Assembly (NCBI RefSeq): GCF_900129725.1
Contig: NZ_FQWQ01000001.1
Location: forward strand, 1,426,001 to 1,490,000
Source of the DNA: Chryseolinea serpens
Lineage (GTDB): Bacteria; Bacteroidota; Bacteroidia; Cytophagales; Cyclobacteriaceae
DNA length: 64,000 nucleotides
Reading direction: 5' to 3'
Every line of letters begins with the position of its first letter. Position 1 is the stretch's first letter. The notes under the pieces were generated by a model. The model was not told the origin of the DNA and made no database searches. It worked only from the letters and a program-made list of their open reading frames with translations. The translations under genes were made by a program, and so were the position numbers. Below, one piece after another: positions 17,064 through 27,019 of the stretch.

Positions 17064-19031
17064 TCATTTACTGGCTGCATTTTGTTTCGTGTTTACAGTG
17101 TCTTCCGGAGCATAAAGAACAAAGCCGCCTTTGGCGATCAGCTTGATGCGGATATTTTTGCCTTTGGTTTTCATTGTCGTGGTAGCAAATGTTCCGGCTT
17201 CGGGACCGTCGGTGATCTGGGTCAGGGTGAGTTTTTTCTTCAGGAAGGGAAGATCGAATGTGATCTCCTGTTCGGCATCCTGACCGTTAATTCCGGCGAT
17301 GTACCACGAATCTCCTTTTCTCCGGGCGACCACGGCATATTTTCCGGGGATACCGGTTACGTAGCGGGTTTCATCCCAGGCCACGGGCACCTGGCGGAGA
17401 AAATTCTTCGGTCCTTCCGGCAGCGCCTGGTAGGACATCATATTGTCGGCAAAGTGAAATACACCGGATTCAAAGACCACGGAAAGGGCAAGCTCATGCG
17501 CAAAGGTCGTCTGGCGTTTGGCTTCGCGTTTATTGGTAAAGGTTACGGGTGTGTAATCCATTGGCCCTACCACATTACGCGTAAAGGGAAGAATGGTATT
17601 ATGCACCGGTGCCCGGTCGCAGAATTCCTGCCGGCCGGCGCCTTCCGCTCCTTTTACCGATTCCATGGACACCAGGTGCGGATAGGTACGCTCCCACCCC
17701 CGCGGTAACGTGGAGCCGTGGAAATTTACCATGACCTTATTGGCAGCAGCGTCGCGCATGATATCGTAGTATCGCTTGATCACGGGCTGCTTGTCGCCGT
17801 CGAAGAAGTCGACCTTAACACCCTTCACTCCCCACCCGGCAATTTTTTCAAACTCCTTTTTCCGCGCTTCCGGAAAGGCCATCAGGTTGGCATAGCTCAG
17901 CGTATCCTTTTCCCGGCCCATTCCGGAATGGTACCACAATACGATACCGACTTCTTTTGAATCCGCATACTTCACCAGGTCTTCCATCTTTCCATTTTTC
18001 ATTTCGGGCCAGCCGGCATCGATCAGCACATAGTCCCATTTCATATCCGCGGTAAAATCGATGTATTGCTTCTGCACCTCAAAATCCCGGGTGGTTACTC
18101 CTGCCGACCACCAGCTCCAGCTCGATCTTCCGGGTTTGATCCACGAAACGTCATTGATCACCGATGGCGGGTTCAAATTGGTCACCAGCGATGTTTCCTG
18201 AATGGTCGCCAGCGACGGACCGATCACCGCAGCACGCCACGGTGTTGTCCACGGCAAGGTGGAGACCGGTTCAGGAGCTGCGTCGCTTGTGACTTCCTCT
18301 TTCTCCGGGAAGCGGATGGTGTATATTCCATTACCGGCTTTGTCTTCCATATGCGTGCCAGGGTAGGTTTCGTCCAGGCCAGCTTCTGTCAGCAATACCC
18401 AAAGGCCTTTCGTATTGAATAACGCGGAGAATGCCCACCCGGCCGGGTTCGGAGACGGGCTGCCGACAGCAATTCCATTTTCATAAAATGCCTCATAGCA
18501 GGGTTTCTTCCGCACGTTCATATCGTACGGCTGTATCCACGCTTTGGCATCCCTGGCAATCGCAAAACCGGATTCTTCCCGAATGATCTTGTGCGGGTTG
18601 TTATCGGTTTTCGGAAAATGGTAGCGGTAGGCCATGCCATCATTATACGCCCTGAAAATGAGCTGCACGCTTTCCTGATTTTCATTCTGGAAGGTCAGGG
18701 TAACTTCGTTGGCCTGATTGCGGCACTGCAGTTTCCTGCCAACGCTAAGGGTATAGGTTTCGTCGATGGCCGCCGTGGACTCCGTAATAAATTTCAGGTT
18801 CTCCGAGAACTGCTGATCGTCGCGCACAATACCCAGGGGGGAAGACTCCAGCGCCGGTGTATTCGCGTAGGAAACGGAATAGCTCAGCCGGTTTCCCTTT
18901 GTAACAATGCTCACTTTAATTTTCTTATCCGGTGAGGATACATCCCATCCCTGGCCCTGCACGGTCTGCACGGCTGAAAAAGAAAGGAGTAAAATAAAAA
19001 TCCCCAGGGGGGCAATCGTTCTGGCAAACAT
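17064..19031 (-). CDS. glycoside hydrolase family 97 (alpha-galactosidase/alpha-glucosidase type)
   Basis: This enzyme of about 655 residues has a signal peptide, an N-terminal beta-sandwich (PDKKIKVSIVTKGNRLSYSV), a (beta/alpha)8 barrel and a C-terminal beta domain. The start at 19031 gives a normal leader (MFARTIAPLGIFILLLSFS) and leaves 25 bases after the GH95 gene; the longer frame would overlap it. The barrel carries VKVDFFDGD with an Asp at about 408 in the nucleophile position of retaining GH97 members. The inverting SusB-type enzymes lack this Asp. This favours alpha-galactosidase-like retaining chemistry over a SusB-like glucosidase. It sits inside the operon between the fucosidase and the lyase-like gene. 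Confidence 0.92.
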   Translation of the reverse strand: MFARTIAPLGIFILLLSFSAVQTVQGQGWDVSSPDKKIKVSIVTKGNRLSYSVSYANTPALESSPLGIVRDDQQFSENLKFITESTAAIDETYTLSVGRKLQCRNQANEVTLTFQNENQESVQLIFRAYNDGMAYRYHFPKTDNNPHKIIREESGFAIARDAKAWIQPYDMNVRKKPCYEAFYENGIAVGSPSPNPAGWAFSALFNTKGLWVLLTEAGLDETYPGTHMEDKAGNGIYTIRFPEKEEVTSDAAPEPVSTLPWTTPWRAAVIGPSLATIQETSLVTNLNPPSVINDVSWIKPGRSSWSWWSAGVTTRDFEVQKQYIDFTADMKWDYVLIDAGWPEMKNGKMEDLVKYADSKEVGIVLWYHSGMGREKDTLSYANLMAFPEARKKEFEKIAGWGVKGVKVDFFDGDKQPVIKRYYDIMRDAAANKVMVNFHGSTLPRGWERTYPHLVSMESVKGAEGAGRQEFCDRAPVHNTILPFTRNVVGPMDYTPVTFTNKREAKRQTTFAHELALSVVFESGVFHFADNMMSYQALPEGPKNFLRQVPVAWDETRYVTGIPGKYAVVARRKGDSWYIAGINGQDAEQEITFDLPFLKKKLTLTQITDGPEAGTFATTTMKTKGKNIRIKLIAKGGFVLYAPEDTVNTKQNAASK

Positions 19032-19056
19032 AATATCGGTTTTTATAGTGTGTAGT

Positions 19057-21618
19057 TTATTTTGGAACAAGGGTATACTGTTTTCCTTTTTCAGTGTCCA
19101 CGTCGATCACATAGCCTTCGCCGGTTTTCAGCTCAGGCAACGTTGCGTTGGCGTTCTTTTTATAGGGCGGAACGTTCGCCGCCTGTGTAAGGGCGTTCGG
19201 GTTTCTGCCCTCCACGTTCTTCGCCGTGGCCTCTATGATTTTCACAGGGATGGCCGTACGTATTCTGCAGTTACCGCCGAGCTTCGACCGGATGGTGGCG
19301 GATTGCAACTTTCCGTCTTTCCAGGTGATGTCTACTTCAAAAGCACCGCGGGCCTTCAGCCCCGAGACGCTTCCATTTCTCCATTCACCGGGGAGCGCCG
19401 GCAACAGGCTTAACGCTCCGTCCTGGCTTTGCAGCAGCATCTCCGTCATGCCGGCGGTAGCTCCGAAATTGCCGTCGATCTGGAAAGGCGGGTGCGCATC
19501 AAAAAGGTTGGGGTACGTTCCTCCCCCACCCATCGTTTCTTTTTTTTGCTTCGGGTCGATGTACGTGAGCCCTTCTTTCAAGATCGTATACGCATGGTCG
19601 CCGTCCTGTAACCTAGCCCACCAGTTGATCTTCCAGGCCATGGACCACCCGGTGCTCATATCACCCCGTTGGATCAGCGATTGTTTTGCGGCGGCGGCCA
19701 GCTCCGGCGTACGTGCCGGCGAGATCTGGTTGCCGGGGTGCAGACCAAAGAGGTGCGATAAATGCCGGTGCTTGTCGTTGGGATCATCCCAGTCTTTGAA
19801 CCACTCCTGCAATTGACCATGCTGACCGATGTGGTAGGGGTAGAGTTTTGCTGTCGCTGTTTCTATTTTTCTGACGAATTCATCCTTGATCCCCAGGGCT
19901 GCCGCTGCACTCAGGCAATTCTCAAAAAGCTGGCGGGTAATGGCCATATCCATGGTCGTGGCCATACTGACCTGGTATTCTTTGCCCTCCACTTTAAATA
20001 CGTTTTCCGGCGATGTGGAAGGGTTCGTCACCAGGTAGCCGTCGGGTGACTCCACCAGCCACGTCAAAAGGAATTGTGCCGCGCCTTTCATAGCGGGCCA
20101 GCCTTTATCGTTTAAAAAGGTTTTATCCTCTGTAAAGAGGTAATGCTCCCAAAGGTGTGTACTCAGCCAGGCGCCGCTCATTGGCCAGCAAGCCCACCGC
20201 GCCTGGCTGCGGGGATCCCATTCGTATCCACCCGGCGGGGAAGTCTTGGCCCAGATATCGGCATTGTGGTGGGCACACCATCCTTCGGTAATGCCGTAGT
20301 TGACCGCCGCCGTTTCTGCGCCATTGACAGCCAGTTGCTGTATAAAATCCAATAGAGGCTCGTGGCATTCCGACAGGTTCGTGCTTTCGGCGAGCCAGTA
20401 ATTCATTTCGGTATTGATGTTGGTCGTGTAGTTGCTTCCCCACGGTGGTTTGACATGGTCGTTCCAAATACCCTGGAGGTTAGCGGGTGGTCCTCCAGGC
20501 CTGGAGCTGGCAATTAACAAGTAGCGCCCGAACTGGTAATACAAGGTCTGAAGCTGGGGGTCCGGCTTCCCTTCGTTCAGGCGCAACATGCGCTTATCGG
20601 TAGGAAGTTTCATCGCTTCCGGGTCGGTACCCAGATCGAGTGTAACACGATTAAATAATGCCTGGTAGTCGGCAAGGTGTCTGGCTTTCAGTTGCGCCCA
20701 TGTTTTAGCGGTTGCTACGTCGAGTGTTCTTTGGGCCTCCACCGCAGCATCCTTACCCTGCAGTCCAGGCGATCTATTGAATCCGTTAAAGCTGGTCGCC
20801 TCGGTTAGATAGAGTGTGACGGCATCGGCGTCGGACACCGAAAGCGATGTATCCTGCTTGAGTACCGTGCCGCCTTCGGCTTTGATTTTCAAGAGCACCT
20901 CAAAATTCATCCCCTCTCCTTTCCAATCGTCATAAACAACCTGGAGGGGTTCCGCCTCGCGGTTAGCGACCAGCAACGGCGCCTTGCCCCGAAGTATCAA
21001 TTGATCGTTCGCCGGCGCCGTGACGGTATATTTCAATTTACTGCGTAAGAAGGTCTTGAATGAGATGCTTTTCTTTTTATCGGCCGACAACCGAATCACC
21101 AGTGTTTTATCCGGGTAACTGATAAACATTTCGCGGGTGTAGGTTACCCCCGCCGTGGTGTAGGTAACAGCAGCGGTGGCTGTACTCAGATCAAGGCTCC
21201 TGTTGTATTTCCTGACCACGGTATCTTTTATTATGAAGTCGAGGAAGAGATCGGCCATCGGGAGGTATCGTGCCGAATAAGGTCCCTGCATCTTTTTCCA
21301 ATACGCCGCCGCCAGGGCATAGTCACCATCGGATACCGCTTTCCGCACCAGCGGAAGGTAGACGCGACCGTTGGGGTTATTGCCCGGATCGGGGTATCCT
21401 GACCAAAGGGTGTTATCGTTGAGCTGCAGCCTTTCGCGGCGGATAATGCCAAAGACCATCGCGCCCGTTTTGCCGTTGCCCAACGGCAATGCTTCTTCCC
21501 AGGCGGAAGCGGGTTGTGTGTACCATAGTTTCAGATACGGATCCGTTTTTAAAGACTGCGCACTGCACAGTGGCGTCAAAAAAAACAAGGATACCAGAAA
21601 AATCAATTGTCTTTTCAT
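19057..21618 (-). CDS. glycoside hydrolase family 95 (alpha-L-fucosidase/alpha-L-galactosidase)
   Basis: This 853-residue exported enzyme has a signal peptide ([21 protein letters not shown]), an N-terminal beta domain starting with [18 protein letters not shown], and an (alpha/alpha)6 barrel. All four family catalytic positions are present: Asn400 and Asn402 in NINTEMNYW, Glu538 in STSPENVF, and Asp715 in FQIDGNFG. Their order matches that of Bifidobacterium AfcA. It removes alpha-linked L-fucose (often alpha-1,2) or L-galactose with inversion. It is the first enzyme gene after susD, about 195 bases downstream, and begins the run of catabolic genes. Confidence 0.95.
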   Translation of the reverse strand: MKRQLIFLVSLFFLTPLCSAQSLKTDPYLKLWYTQPASAWEEALPLGNGKTGAMVFGIIRRERLQLNDNTLWSGYPDPGNNPNGRVYLPLVRKAVSDGDYALAAAYWKKMQGPYSARYLPMADLFLDFIIKDTVVRKYNRSLDLSTATAAVTYTTAGVTYTREMFISYPDKTLVIRLSADKKKSISFKTFLRSKLKYTVTAPANDQLILRGKAPLLVANREAEPLQVVYDDWKGEGMNFEVLLKIKAEGGTVLKQDTSLSVSDADAVTLYLTEATSFNGFNRSPGLQGKDAAVEAQRTLDVATAKTWAQLKARHLADYQALFNRVTLDLGTDPEAMKLPTDKRMLRLNEGKPDPQLQTLYYQFGRYLLIASSRPGGPPANLQGIWNDHVKPPWGSNYTTNINTEMNYWLAESTNLSECHEPLLDFIQQLAVNGAETAAVNYGITEGWCAHHNADIWAKTSPPGGYEWDPRSQARWACWPMSGAWLSTHLWEHYLFTEDKTFLNDKGWPAMKGAAQFLLTWLVESPDGYLVTNPSTSPENVFKVEGKEYQVSMATTMDMAITRQLFENCLSAAAALGIKDEFVRKIETATAKLYPYHIGQHGQLQEWFKDWDDPNDKHRHLSHLFGLHPGNQISPARTPELAAAAKQSLIQRGDMSTGWSMAWKINWWARLQDGDHAYTILKEGLTYIDPKQKKETMGGGGTYPNLFDAHPPFQIDGNFGATAGMTEMLLQSQDGALSLLPALPGEWRNGSVSGLKARGAFEVDITWKDGKLQSATIRSKLGGNCRIRTAIPVKIIEATAKNVEGRNPNALTQAANVPPYKKNANATLPELKTGEGYVIDVDTEKGKQYTLVPK

Positions 21619-21813
21619 TAAAATCACTTCCCCTTTCACAGACTAAAAAAATTATACAACGCCATTACTACGCGTCAGACTCTTACGTTCCTTTTACATG
21701 GCCTACTCCATAGCGTGCCGGGCGGTTGTTTCACGGTATGGCTAGTGCTTTTAGAAAAGGCAGTCAGATGTCTCCACCTGACTGCACTACACTGAACCCC
21801 AAACTTCATTATC

Positions 21814-23322
21814 TTAATTCCAGGGCGCATTATTTTGCCATACACCCTGCATAATATCCATCTGCCCTTGCGGAACAGGCCACAAATACCCGTCGAATTT
21901 CCGCTTGGCTCCGTTGGCGGCAAATACGATTTGCGGGATCACCGTTTCGGCTATGCCCCAGCGGATAATGTCGTTATAACGTATGCCTTCATACGCCAGC
22001 TCCACCCTTCTTTCGTTGCGTATGTTATCGCGCGTCAATGCGACTTGTGGCGGCATATTTACACCGGGCCGGGCGCGCACATCGTTCAACGCCTTCAGCG
22101 CACGGGCATCACCACCCTGGCCGCTTTCGAACATAGCCTCTGCATAGAGCAGCAGGAGGTCGGCGTACCGCATCTTCACAATATTCTGATCACTCAAGGT
22201 GGAGGCATTCGGCGTTCTGATCGTAGGATCGATCCATTTTTTAAAGGCCATTTTCGTAAACGGTATCGTACTCTCGGCCACACTTCCATCTTGCTTAAAG
22301 GTGCCTGTTTTGGTGTTGTTCACCCAGGGATCTCCATCCTGGAAGATCGTCATTCCCAAACGCGGATCTTTCAGGCCGGTGTTGGGATTCGTTTCATACG
22401 CGTCGCGCAACTGGGGCGTCGGGAAGCAGGACATCCGGCTGCCGACGTATTGATCCAACTGATGGTAATCTGCAGGCGCCTGGTATATTACCGAGAACAT
22501 GATCTCCTTGTTGTCGGCAGCTCTTTGTTCTTTGAAGAAAAGCCCGGAATAGTTCCTATACAGACTGTAGGGGTTCGCGGCATCGCCGATCAACGACCAC
22601 GCTACATCCGCCGCTTCGGCAAAGCGCTGGTTGTTCATTAAAATCCGAACCTTCAGCATAATGGCACTGCCTTTCACGGCATGGCCATCGTTATAGCGAT
22701 CGGCCGGTAACCCGGCAATGGCCGCATCGATATCCTTCAACATCCTGGCAACCACATCTGCTTTGGGAGAACGGGGCATGGCTTTGAGCTGGCCAACACT
22801 GTCAATCGTTGACGTATAGAGTACCAGCGGCACGTCGCCATATTTCTGCACCAGCTCATTGTAATAATAGCTACGGTTGAACAAGGCCTCGCTTTTGTAT
22901 TTGCTGTAATTCGCATCGGTCAAAAAGCTTTTCGCGTCGTCGATATTATCCAGGAAATAGTTGCACTTGGCTATGCCGTCGTAACAGTCGGACCAGAACT
23001 GGTTGATCGCCCCGCCGGTGCTGGGGCCGACGCCGCCCTGCAGGATGGTGCCATAACTGACATAGCTGGATGTCGTGATGGCGTTGTCTGAAAGCGATTC
23101 GATGTCCATAGCCACCCCGTTGGCGCCCCGCACGGAGCCAAAAATGCTGGTGCGGTGTGTCGAGTAGGTGGCGGTCAGCGCCGCTTGCACATCCTGTTCA
23201 TTTTTCCAGAAGGTGTCGCTATCCAGTTGTGTTAGCGGGTTCTTATCCAGGAAATCGCTGCAGGCCATGAACACCGTGGCCATCGCCAGGCATAACAATT
23301 TTAATTTTATATTCTTTTTCAT
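21814..23322 (-). CDS. SusD/RagB family glycan-binding outer membrane lipoprotein
   Basis: This 502-residue surface lipoprotein captures oligosaccharides and forms the lid of the SusC channel. The lipobox is TVFMACSDFLDKNPLTQ with the lipidated Cys at about residue 21. The SusD fold is evident: an N-terminal helical region (DTFWKNEQDVQAALTATYS), the tetratricopeptide-like core (LFNRSYYYNELVQKYGDVPL), and the C-terminal RagB region (MRYADLLLLYAEAMFESG, ELAYEGIRYNDIIRWG, LWPVPQGQMDIMQGVWQNN). It lies ten bases after susC. Confidence 0.96.
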   Translation of the reverse strand: MKKNIKLKLLCLAMATVFMACSDFLDKNPLTQLDSDTFWKNEQDVQAALTATYSTHRTSIFGSVRGANGVAMDIESLSDNAITTSSYVSYGTILQGGVGPSTGGAINQFWSDCYDGIAKCNYFLDNIDDAKSFLTDANYSKYKSEALFNRSYYYNELVQKYGDVPLVLYTSTIDSVGQLKAMPRSPKADVVARMLKDIDAAIAGLPADRYNDGHAVKGSAIMLKVRILMNNQRFAEAADVAWSLIGDAANPYSLYRNYSGLFFKEQRAADNKEIMFSVIYQAPADYHQLDQYVGSRMSCFPTPQLRDAYETNPNTGLKDPRLGMTIFQDGDPWVNNTKTGTFKQDGSVAESTIPFTKMAFKKWIDPTIRTPNASTLSDQNIVKMRYADLLLLYAEAMFESGQGGDARALKALNDVRARPGVNMPPQVALTRDNIRNERRVELAYEGIRYNDIIRWGIAETVIPQIVFAANGAKRKFDGYLWPVPQGQMDIMQGVWQNNAPWN

Positions 23323-23332
23323 ACGTGTTGAA

Positions 23333-26300
23333 TTAGAAGGTCGCTCTTACACCAAAAGAGTAGATCGTCGGTTGAGGAAAGATTGCCGCCCGGGTCGGTA
23401 CCGATGTGCTTGTGCTGTTGAATTGGTTTCCGAACGACGACGCGGTTGACGGTATAGGTTGCGCCGCACGTTCAGGATCCAGCCCCTTGAAGAACTTGGT
23501 GAACGTATAGAGGTTATCCCCCGATGCAAATACCCGGAGATGCTGCATCTTCACTTTTTGGCTCCAGGCTGCTGGGAGTGTATATCCCAACTGCACATTC
23601 TTTATGCGCAGGTAAGACGAGTTACCCAGCCAGAATGTAGAGTTTTGATTGTTGGGTGTATACTGAGAGTCGACGTATACGGCAGGAATGGTGTTAGAGG
23701 TACCTTCGCCATCCCACGCCTTGGTTGCCCACCAGCTTGGAGGCGCCGCAGCCTGGTTAAAGGGCGAAACTCCCCAGTCTTTTACAAATGTTTTGCGACC
23801 ATACACGCCCTGAATAAAAACGGTCAGGTCGAAGCTTCCGTAGGTGGCCGTAACGTTAAACCCATAGTTGAATTTGGGAAATGCGCCCTTGACCGGCACG
23901 CGGTCGTAGGTAAGATCTACACGGCCATCGGGCACGCCATCGGGACCACTGATATCCTTGAATTTCAGATCGCCGGGTTTGGGAAGGAGCCCTGAGGTGT
24001 ACGACGGTGTAGGTCCGTTGTCGATTTCTGCCTGGTTCTGATAAACGCCATCCTGAACCAAAAGGTAGTACTCATTAAAGGGTAAACCTTCCTGCCGGAT
24101 ATTGGTGCCTACGATTTCACGATTGCCATAGCGAACCAGGGTATTCTTGTATGTTTCAAGGTTGGCGCTGATGCTGTAACCGAACTTACCGATCTGGTTT
24201 TTATGGCCGAGAATAAATTCCCATCCCGTATTTTTCATGATGCCATCGTTGATGGTAGGTGCTCTCAGTCCCATGTGGTCAGGAACCTGCAGTGCCCGGA
24301 GAATATCCGAGGTTCTCTTTTCATACCAGTCAACCGATCCGAATACTTTCGAATGGAATAAAGAGAAGTCAAGACCGATGTCGGCAACGGAGGTAGTCTC
24401 CCATTTGATTTTTGTATTATTCGTGGTCCGCTTGGAAACACCCTGCGCGATCGTACCTCCAAAATTATAATCCAGCTGTTCAGTGCCCTCACTGGATATA
24501 CTCAAAGAATTCTGATACGGGTAATTACCGATGTTCTGGTTACCCAGTTGCCCCCACGACCCTCTGAGCTTCAATTCATCCATCCAGCTCACGTTCGACA
24601 TGAACGACTCCTGCGTCAAACGCCATCCCGCCGATACGGAAGGGAAGAAGGCCATGCGGTTATCGCTCGGGAAACGGGAAGAAGCATCATCACGGAAGCT
24701 GAATTCCACCAGATACTTGTCTTTGTAGTCATAGTTTATTCGTCCGAAAACGGATTGAGTCGCCCATTCATAGGAATTGCTGCTGGTGCTTTGCGCTGCC
24801 GCGGCTCCGGCAAACAGATCCCATAGCGTCTTGGAGGGAAGCTTGGTGCGATAAGCCTCGAGGCGGTCGTAGCGATAGTTCTCCTGCTGATATCCCACCA
24901 TGCCGGTGAAATGGTGCCCACCGGCAAACGTTTTATCATATCTCAACGTGGCATACGCGGTGTATTGGTTCTCACGCGCGTTGCGCTGGGCCAGCGAGTT
25001 GGTTCCACCGTTCCAGACAGAGGCATTCGCTTTATAAACACCGTTGGCATCCGGGAAAAACTCATTACCATACGATGAAACGATCAGGGCTTTGATCATT
25101 TCTTCCTGGAACTTAAACGCGCCACGGACATCTGCCGTTAAGCCCGGGAGGATTTTGAAATTCAGGTAAGGACTGAACAACAGGTAGGTGTTGTCCGCTC
25201 GTTTGCCGCCGCCATCGGTGGCAATCGCTATTGGGTTTTTGTTGCCGCCATGGTTCGGATAGGCGTAGGCGGTGAACCTTCCGCTTCCGTCGGGCAGCCA
25301 GGGTGTGGCAACGGGCGGCGCAGCGTAGGCCGACAGCATCTGGTCTTCCGATGAGTTAAAATCGATCAGGTCTGCAATCGTGCTCCCCGCCGTTATCGCC
25401 GTATCGGTCCGTTTGCCGCGGGCAATCGAGATATCGCTGCCGAAAGTAACAAACTTGCTCAGCTCGGTTTTGAAATTGATCTGGGCATCGTAGCGTTTGT
25501 AGCCCGTGGCCAACAGCATGCCGGTCTCATCCAAAATGCCCAGGCCTGCGTTGAAGGTGGTACCACCTTTGCCGCCGCTCAAGCTCAGAAAGTGCTTGTG
25601 CATCGGTGCCGTGCGGATCAGCGCATCGGTCCAGTCATAGCTGGGGTATTGCGCCGAATTCGGATTGTCACGGTACGGCTGGATCATTTCGGGTGTGTAA
25701 TACCAGGTAGGTTGTTTGCCGGAATGATCAATCGCTTTGTTCATCAACTCCATATACTCCACTGCATTGGTAACCCGGTCCACCTTCATGGAGGGTTTCA
25801 TACTCGAGTACGTATAGCTATAATCGATATTCAAACGGCCTTCCTTCCCTTTTTTGGTAGTCACCAGGATTACGCCATTGGCGGCACGTGATCCGTAGAC
25901 GGCAGCAGAAGCAGCATCTTTCAAAACGGAAATATCGGCGATCATATTCGGGTTCAGCAAATCCATACGGCCTTCCACGCCATCGATCAATATGAGGGGG
26001 TTGTTCCCCGCATTACTGAAGGTACTCTGCCCGCGGATGCGTATGTCGTTGTTCTCCAGGCCCGGCTGCCCTGAATTCTGAACGACCTGAAGCCCGGGCG
26101 TACGGCCCTGTAAAAGCGAAATCGTGTTGGGCGATTGCCTCGAGACGAGGTCTTCCGCTGAAATCGTGGCTACAGCGGCGGTAAGATTCACTTTCTTTTG
26201 CACGCCGTAACCGACGACCACCACCTCGGCCAGCTTTTGAAGGTCAGCGGTGAGTGTGATATTGATGGTCGTTTGATTTCCGACTGTCCTGCGTTCTGTT

Positions 26301-26560
26301 GTATACCCGATAAACGAAAACACGAGCACGGCATTGGGGTCATTGACGTTCAGTACAAATTTTCCGTCACCATCGGTTGATGCACCGGTGGTGGTGCCTT
26401 CAATCAGCACGTTCACCCCGGGCAAAGCTTCACCGTCATCGGAGATGACTTTGCCGGAGATTTGTTGTGCCAGGGAGGCCTGGCAAAAGAGCATCAGCAT
26501 AAATCCGAACCCCAGAGAAGCCTGCAGCCGGTTTTTAAAGCTTGGTAGTTTTTTATTCAT
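23333..26560 (-). CDS. SusC/RagA family TonB-linked outer membrane transporter
   Basis: This 1,075-residue outer membrane protein imports oligosaccharides with energy from TonB. It has a signal peptide (to about residue 31), a carboxypeptidase-D-regulatory-like beta-sandwich (QISGKVISDDGEALPGVNVL, about 32-110), a plug domain (VATISAEDLVSRQSPNTISL; DIRIRGQSTFSNAGNNPLIL; IADISVLKDAASAAVYGSRA), and a long beta-barrel ending in a Phe (SFGVRATF). It lacks an anti-sigma-interacting STN domain, which fits control by the neighbouring hybrid two-component system rather than an ECF sigma factor. It heads the operon susC-susD-GH95-GH97-lyase-GH88-GH105. Confidence 0.96.
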   Translation of the reverse strand: MNKKLPSFKNRLQASLGFGFMLMLFCQASLAQQISGKVISDDGEALPGVNVLIEGTTTGASTDGDGKFVLNVNDPNAVLVFSFIGYTTERRTVGNQTTINITLTADLQKLAEVVVVGYGVQKKVNLTAAVATISAEDLVSRQSPNTISLLQGRTPGLQVVQNSGQPGLENNDIRIRGQSTFSNAGNNPLILIDGVEGRMDLLNPNMIADISVLKDAASAAVYGSRAANGVILVTTKKGKEGRLNIDYSYTYSSMKPSMKVDRVTNAVEYMELMNKAIDHSGKQPTWYYTPEMIQPYRDNPNSAQYPSYDWTDALIRTAPMHKHFLSLSGGKGGTTFNAGLGILDETGMLLATGYKRYDAQINFKTELSKFVTFGSDISIARGKRTDTAITAGSTIADLIDFNSSEDQMLSAYAAPPVATPWLPDGSGRFTAYAYPNHGGNKNPIAIATDGGGKRADNTYLLFSPYLNFKILPGLTADVRGAFKFQEEMIKALIVSSYGNEFFPDANGVYKANASVWNGGTNSLAQRNARENQYTAYATLRYDKTFAGGHHFTGMVGYQQENYRYDRLEAYRTKLPSKTLWDLFAGAAAAQSTSSNSYEWATQSVFGRINYDYKDKYLVEFSFRDDASSRFPSDNRMAFFPSVSAGWRLTQESFMSNVSWMDELKLRGSWGQLGNQNIGNYPYQNSLSISSEGTEQLDYNFGGTIAQGVSKRTTNNTKIKWETTSVADIGLDFSLFHSKVFGSVDWYEKRTSDILRALQVPDHMGLRAPTINDGIMKNTGWEFILGHKNQIGKFGYSISANLETYKNTLVRYGNREIVGTNIRQEGLPFNEYYLLVQDGVYQNQAEIDNGPTPSYTSGLLPKPGDLKFKDISGPDGVPDGRVDLTYDRVPVKGAFPKFNYGFNVTATYGSFDLTVFIQGVYGRKTFVKDWGVSPFNQAAAPPSWWATKAWDGEGTSNTIPAVYVDSQYTPNNQNSTFWLGNSSYLRIKNVQLGYTLPAAWSQKVKMQHLRVFASGDNLYTFTKFFKGLDPERAAQPIPSTASSFGNQFNSTSTSVPTRAAIFPQPTIYSFGVRATF

Positions 26561-26709
26561 AGATCCGACACATAATAGGTTTAGAGAAATTAAGTAAGCC
26601 GGCGTGCCGGTGTGGACAGGCGTCTAAAAAGCGGAGACACCTTTCACGAGGCAGAGGACCGGAGACCGATCGTAGTACTGATTTTGGGCTCATAGCGAAA
26701 TAGATTTGG

Positions 26710-26814
26710 TTAGGTAATTGAGGTCAAAATGAAGGTCAGCACGAGAACAAGAAGGGCCAGGAGGATTACCTCCAGGATCCTGCCTTTACGGCTCGCTCCG
26801 GTTGATTTCTTCAT
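26710..26814 (-). CDS. possible 34-residue single-pass membrane peptide upstream of susC
   Basis: An ATG at 26814 opens a 34-codon frame ending at TAA (26710-26712). The peptide starts with a basic head (MKKSTGASRKGR) followed by one strongly hydrophobic helix (ILEVILLALLVLVLTFIL) and a short tail (TSIT). This is a typical positive-inside membrane micropeptide layout. It lies between the hybrid regulator and susC, in the same direction as both, 150 bases before susC. It could be a leader peptide, a small regulator or a transporter accessory. No upstream ribosome site is obvious, though Bacteroidota often lack one. The frame and composition are seen directly; expression is unproven. Confidence 0.5.
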   Translation of the reverse strand: MKKSTGASRKGRILEVILLALLVLVLTFILTSIT

Positions 26815-26871
26815 ATTCAAGACGATTAAATCGTTTGCAGACCTTACCTAAAATTGCAGAGCCCACCCTCC

Positions 26872-26904
26872 TTTCAGGGGTAAAAAACAGTCTTTTCAGG
26901 GGTA
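26872..26904. promoter_or_regulatory. candidate operator: paired direct repeats for the hybrid regulator
   Basis: The 11-base sequence TTTCAGGGGTA occurs at 26872-26882 and again at 26894-26904, 22 bases apart (two helical turns, same face). Read on the minus strand it is TACCCCTGAAA twice. It lies in the 460-base gap between the regulator gene and susC, upstream of the small ORF. AraC-type DNA-binding domains bind such direct repeats, so this is the likely site of the PUL regulator. The rest of the gap holds only the small ORF and a perfect 7-base hairpin (GTTTCGT/ACGAAAC) at 26922-26939. Confidence 0.65.
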
Positions 26905-27019
26905 GAAATCGTTCAGCATTTGTTTCGTAGCCACGAAACGAGGTTTTAGCATCCATGCAGGCTCGCGTTTAAGCGATTGCGGATTTGCGGGTGTTGGATT
27001 GGGGAGTCCTTAAAACTGA

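Noticed and set aside
26922-26939. Hairpin GTTTCGT/ACGAAAC as terminator of the regulator gene
   Set aside because: Short stem, no T run on the minus strand and about 80 bases past the stop; kept only as a note in the operator entry.
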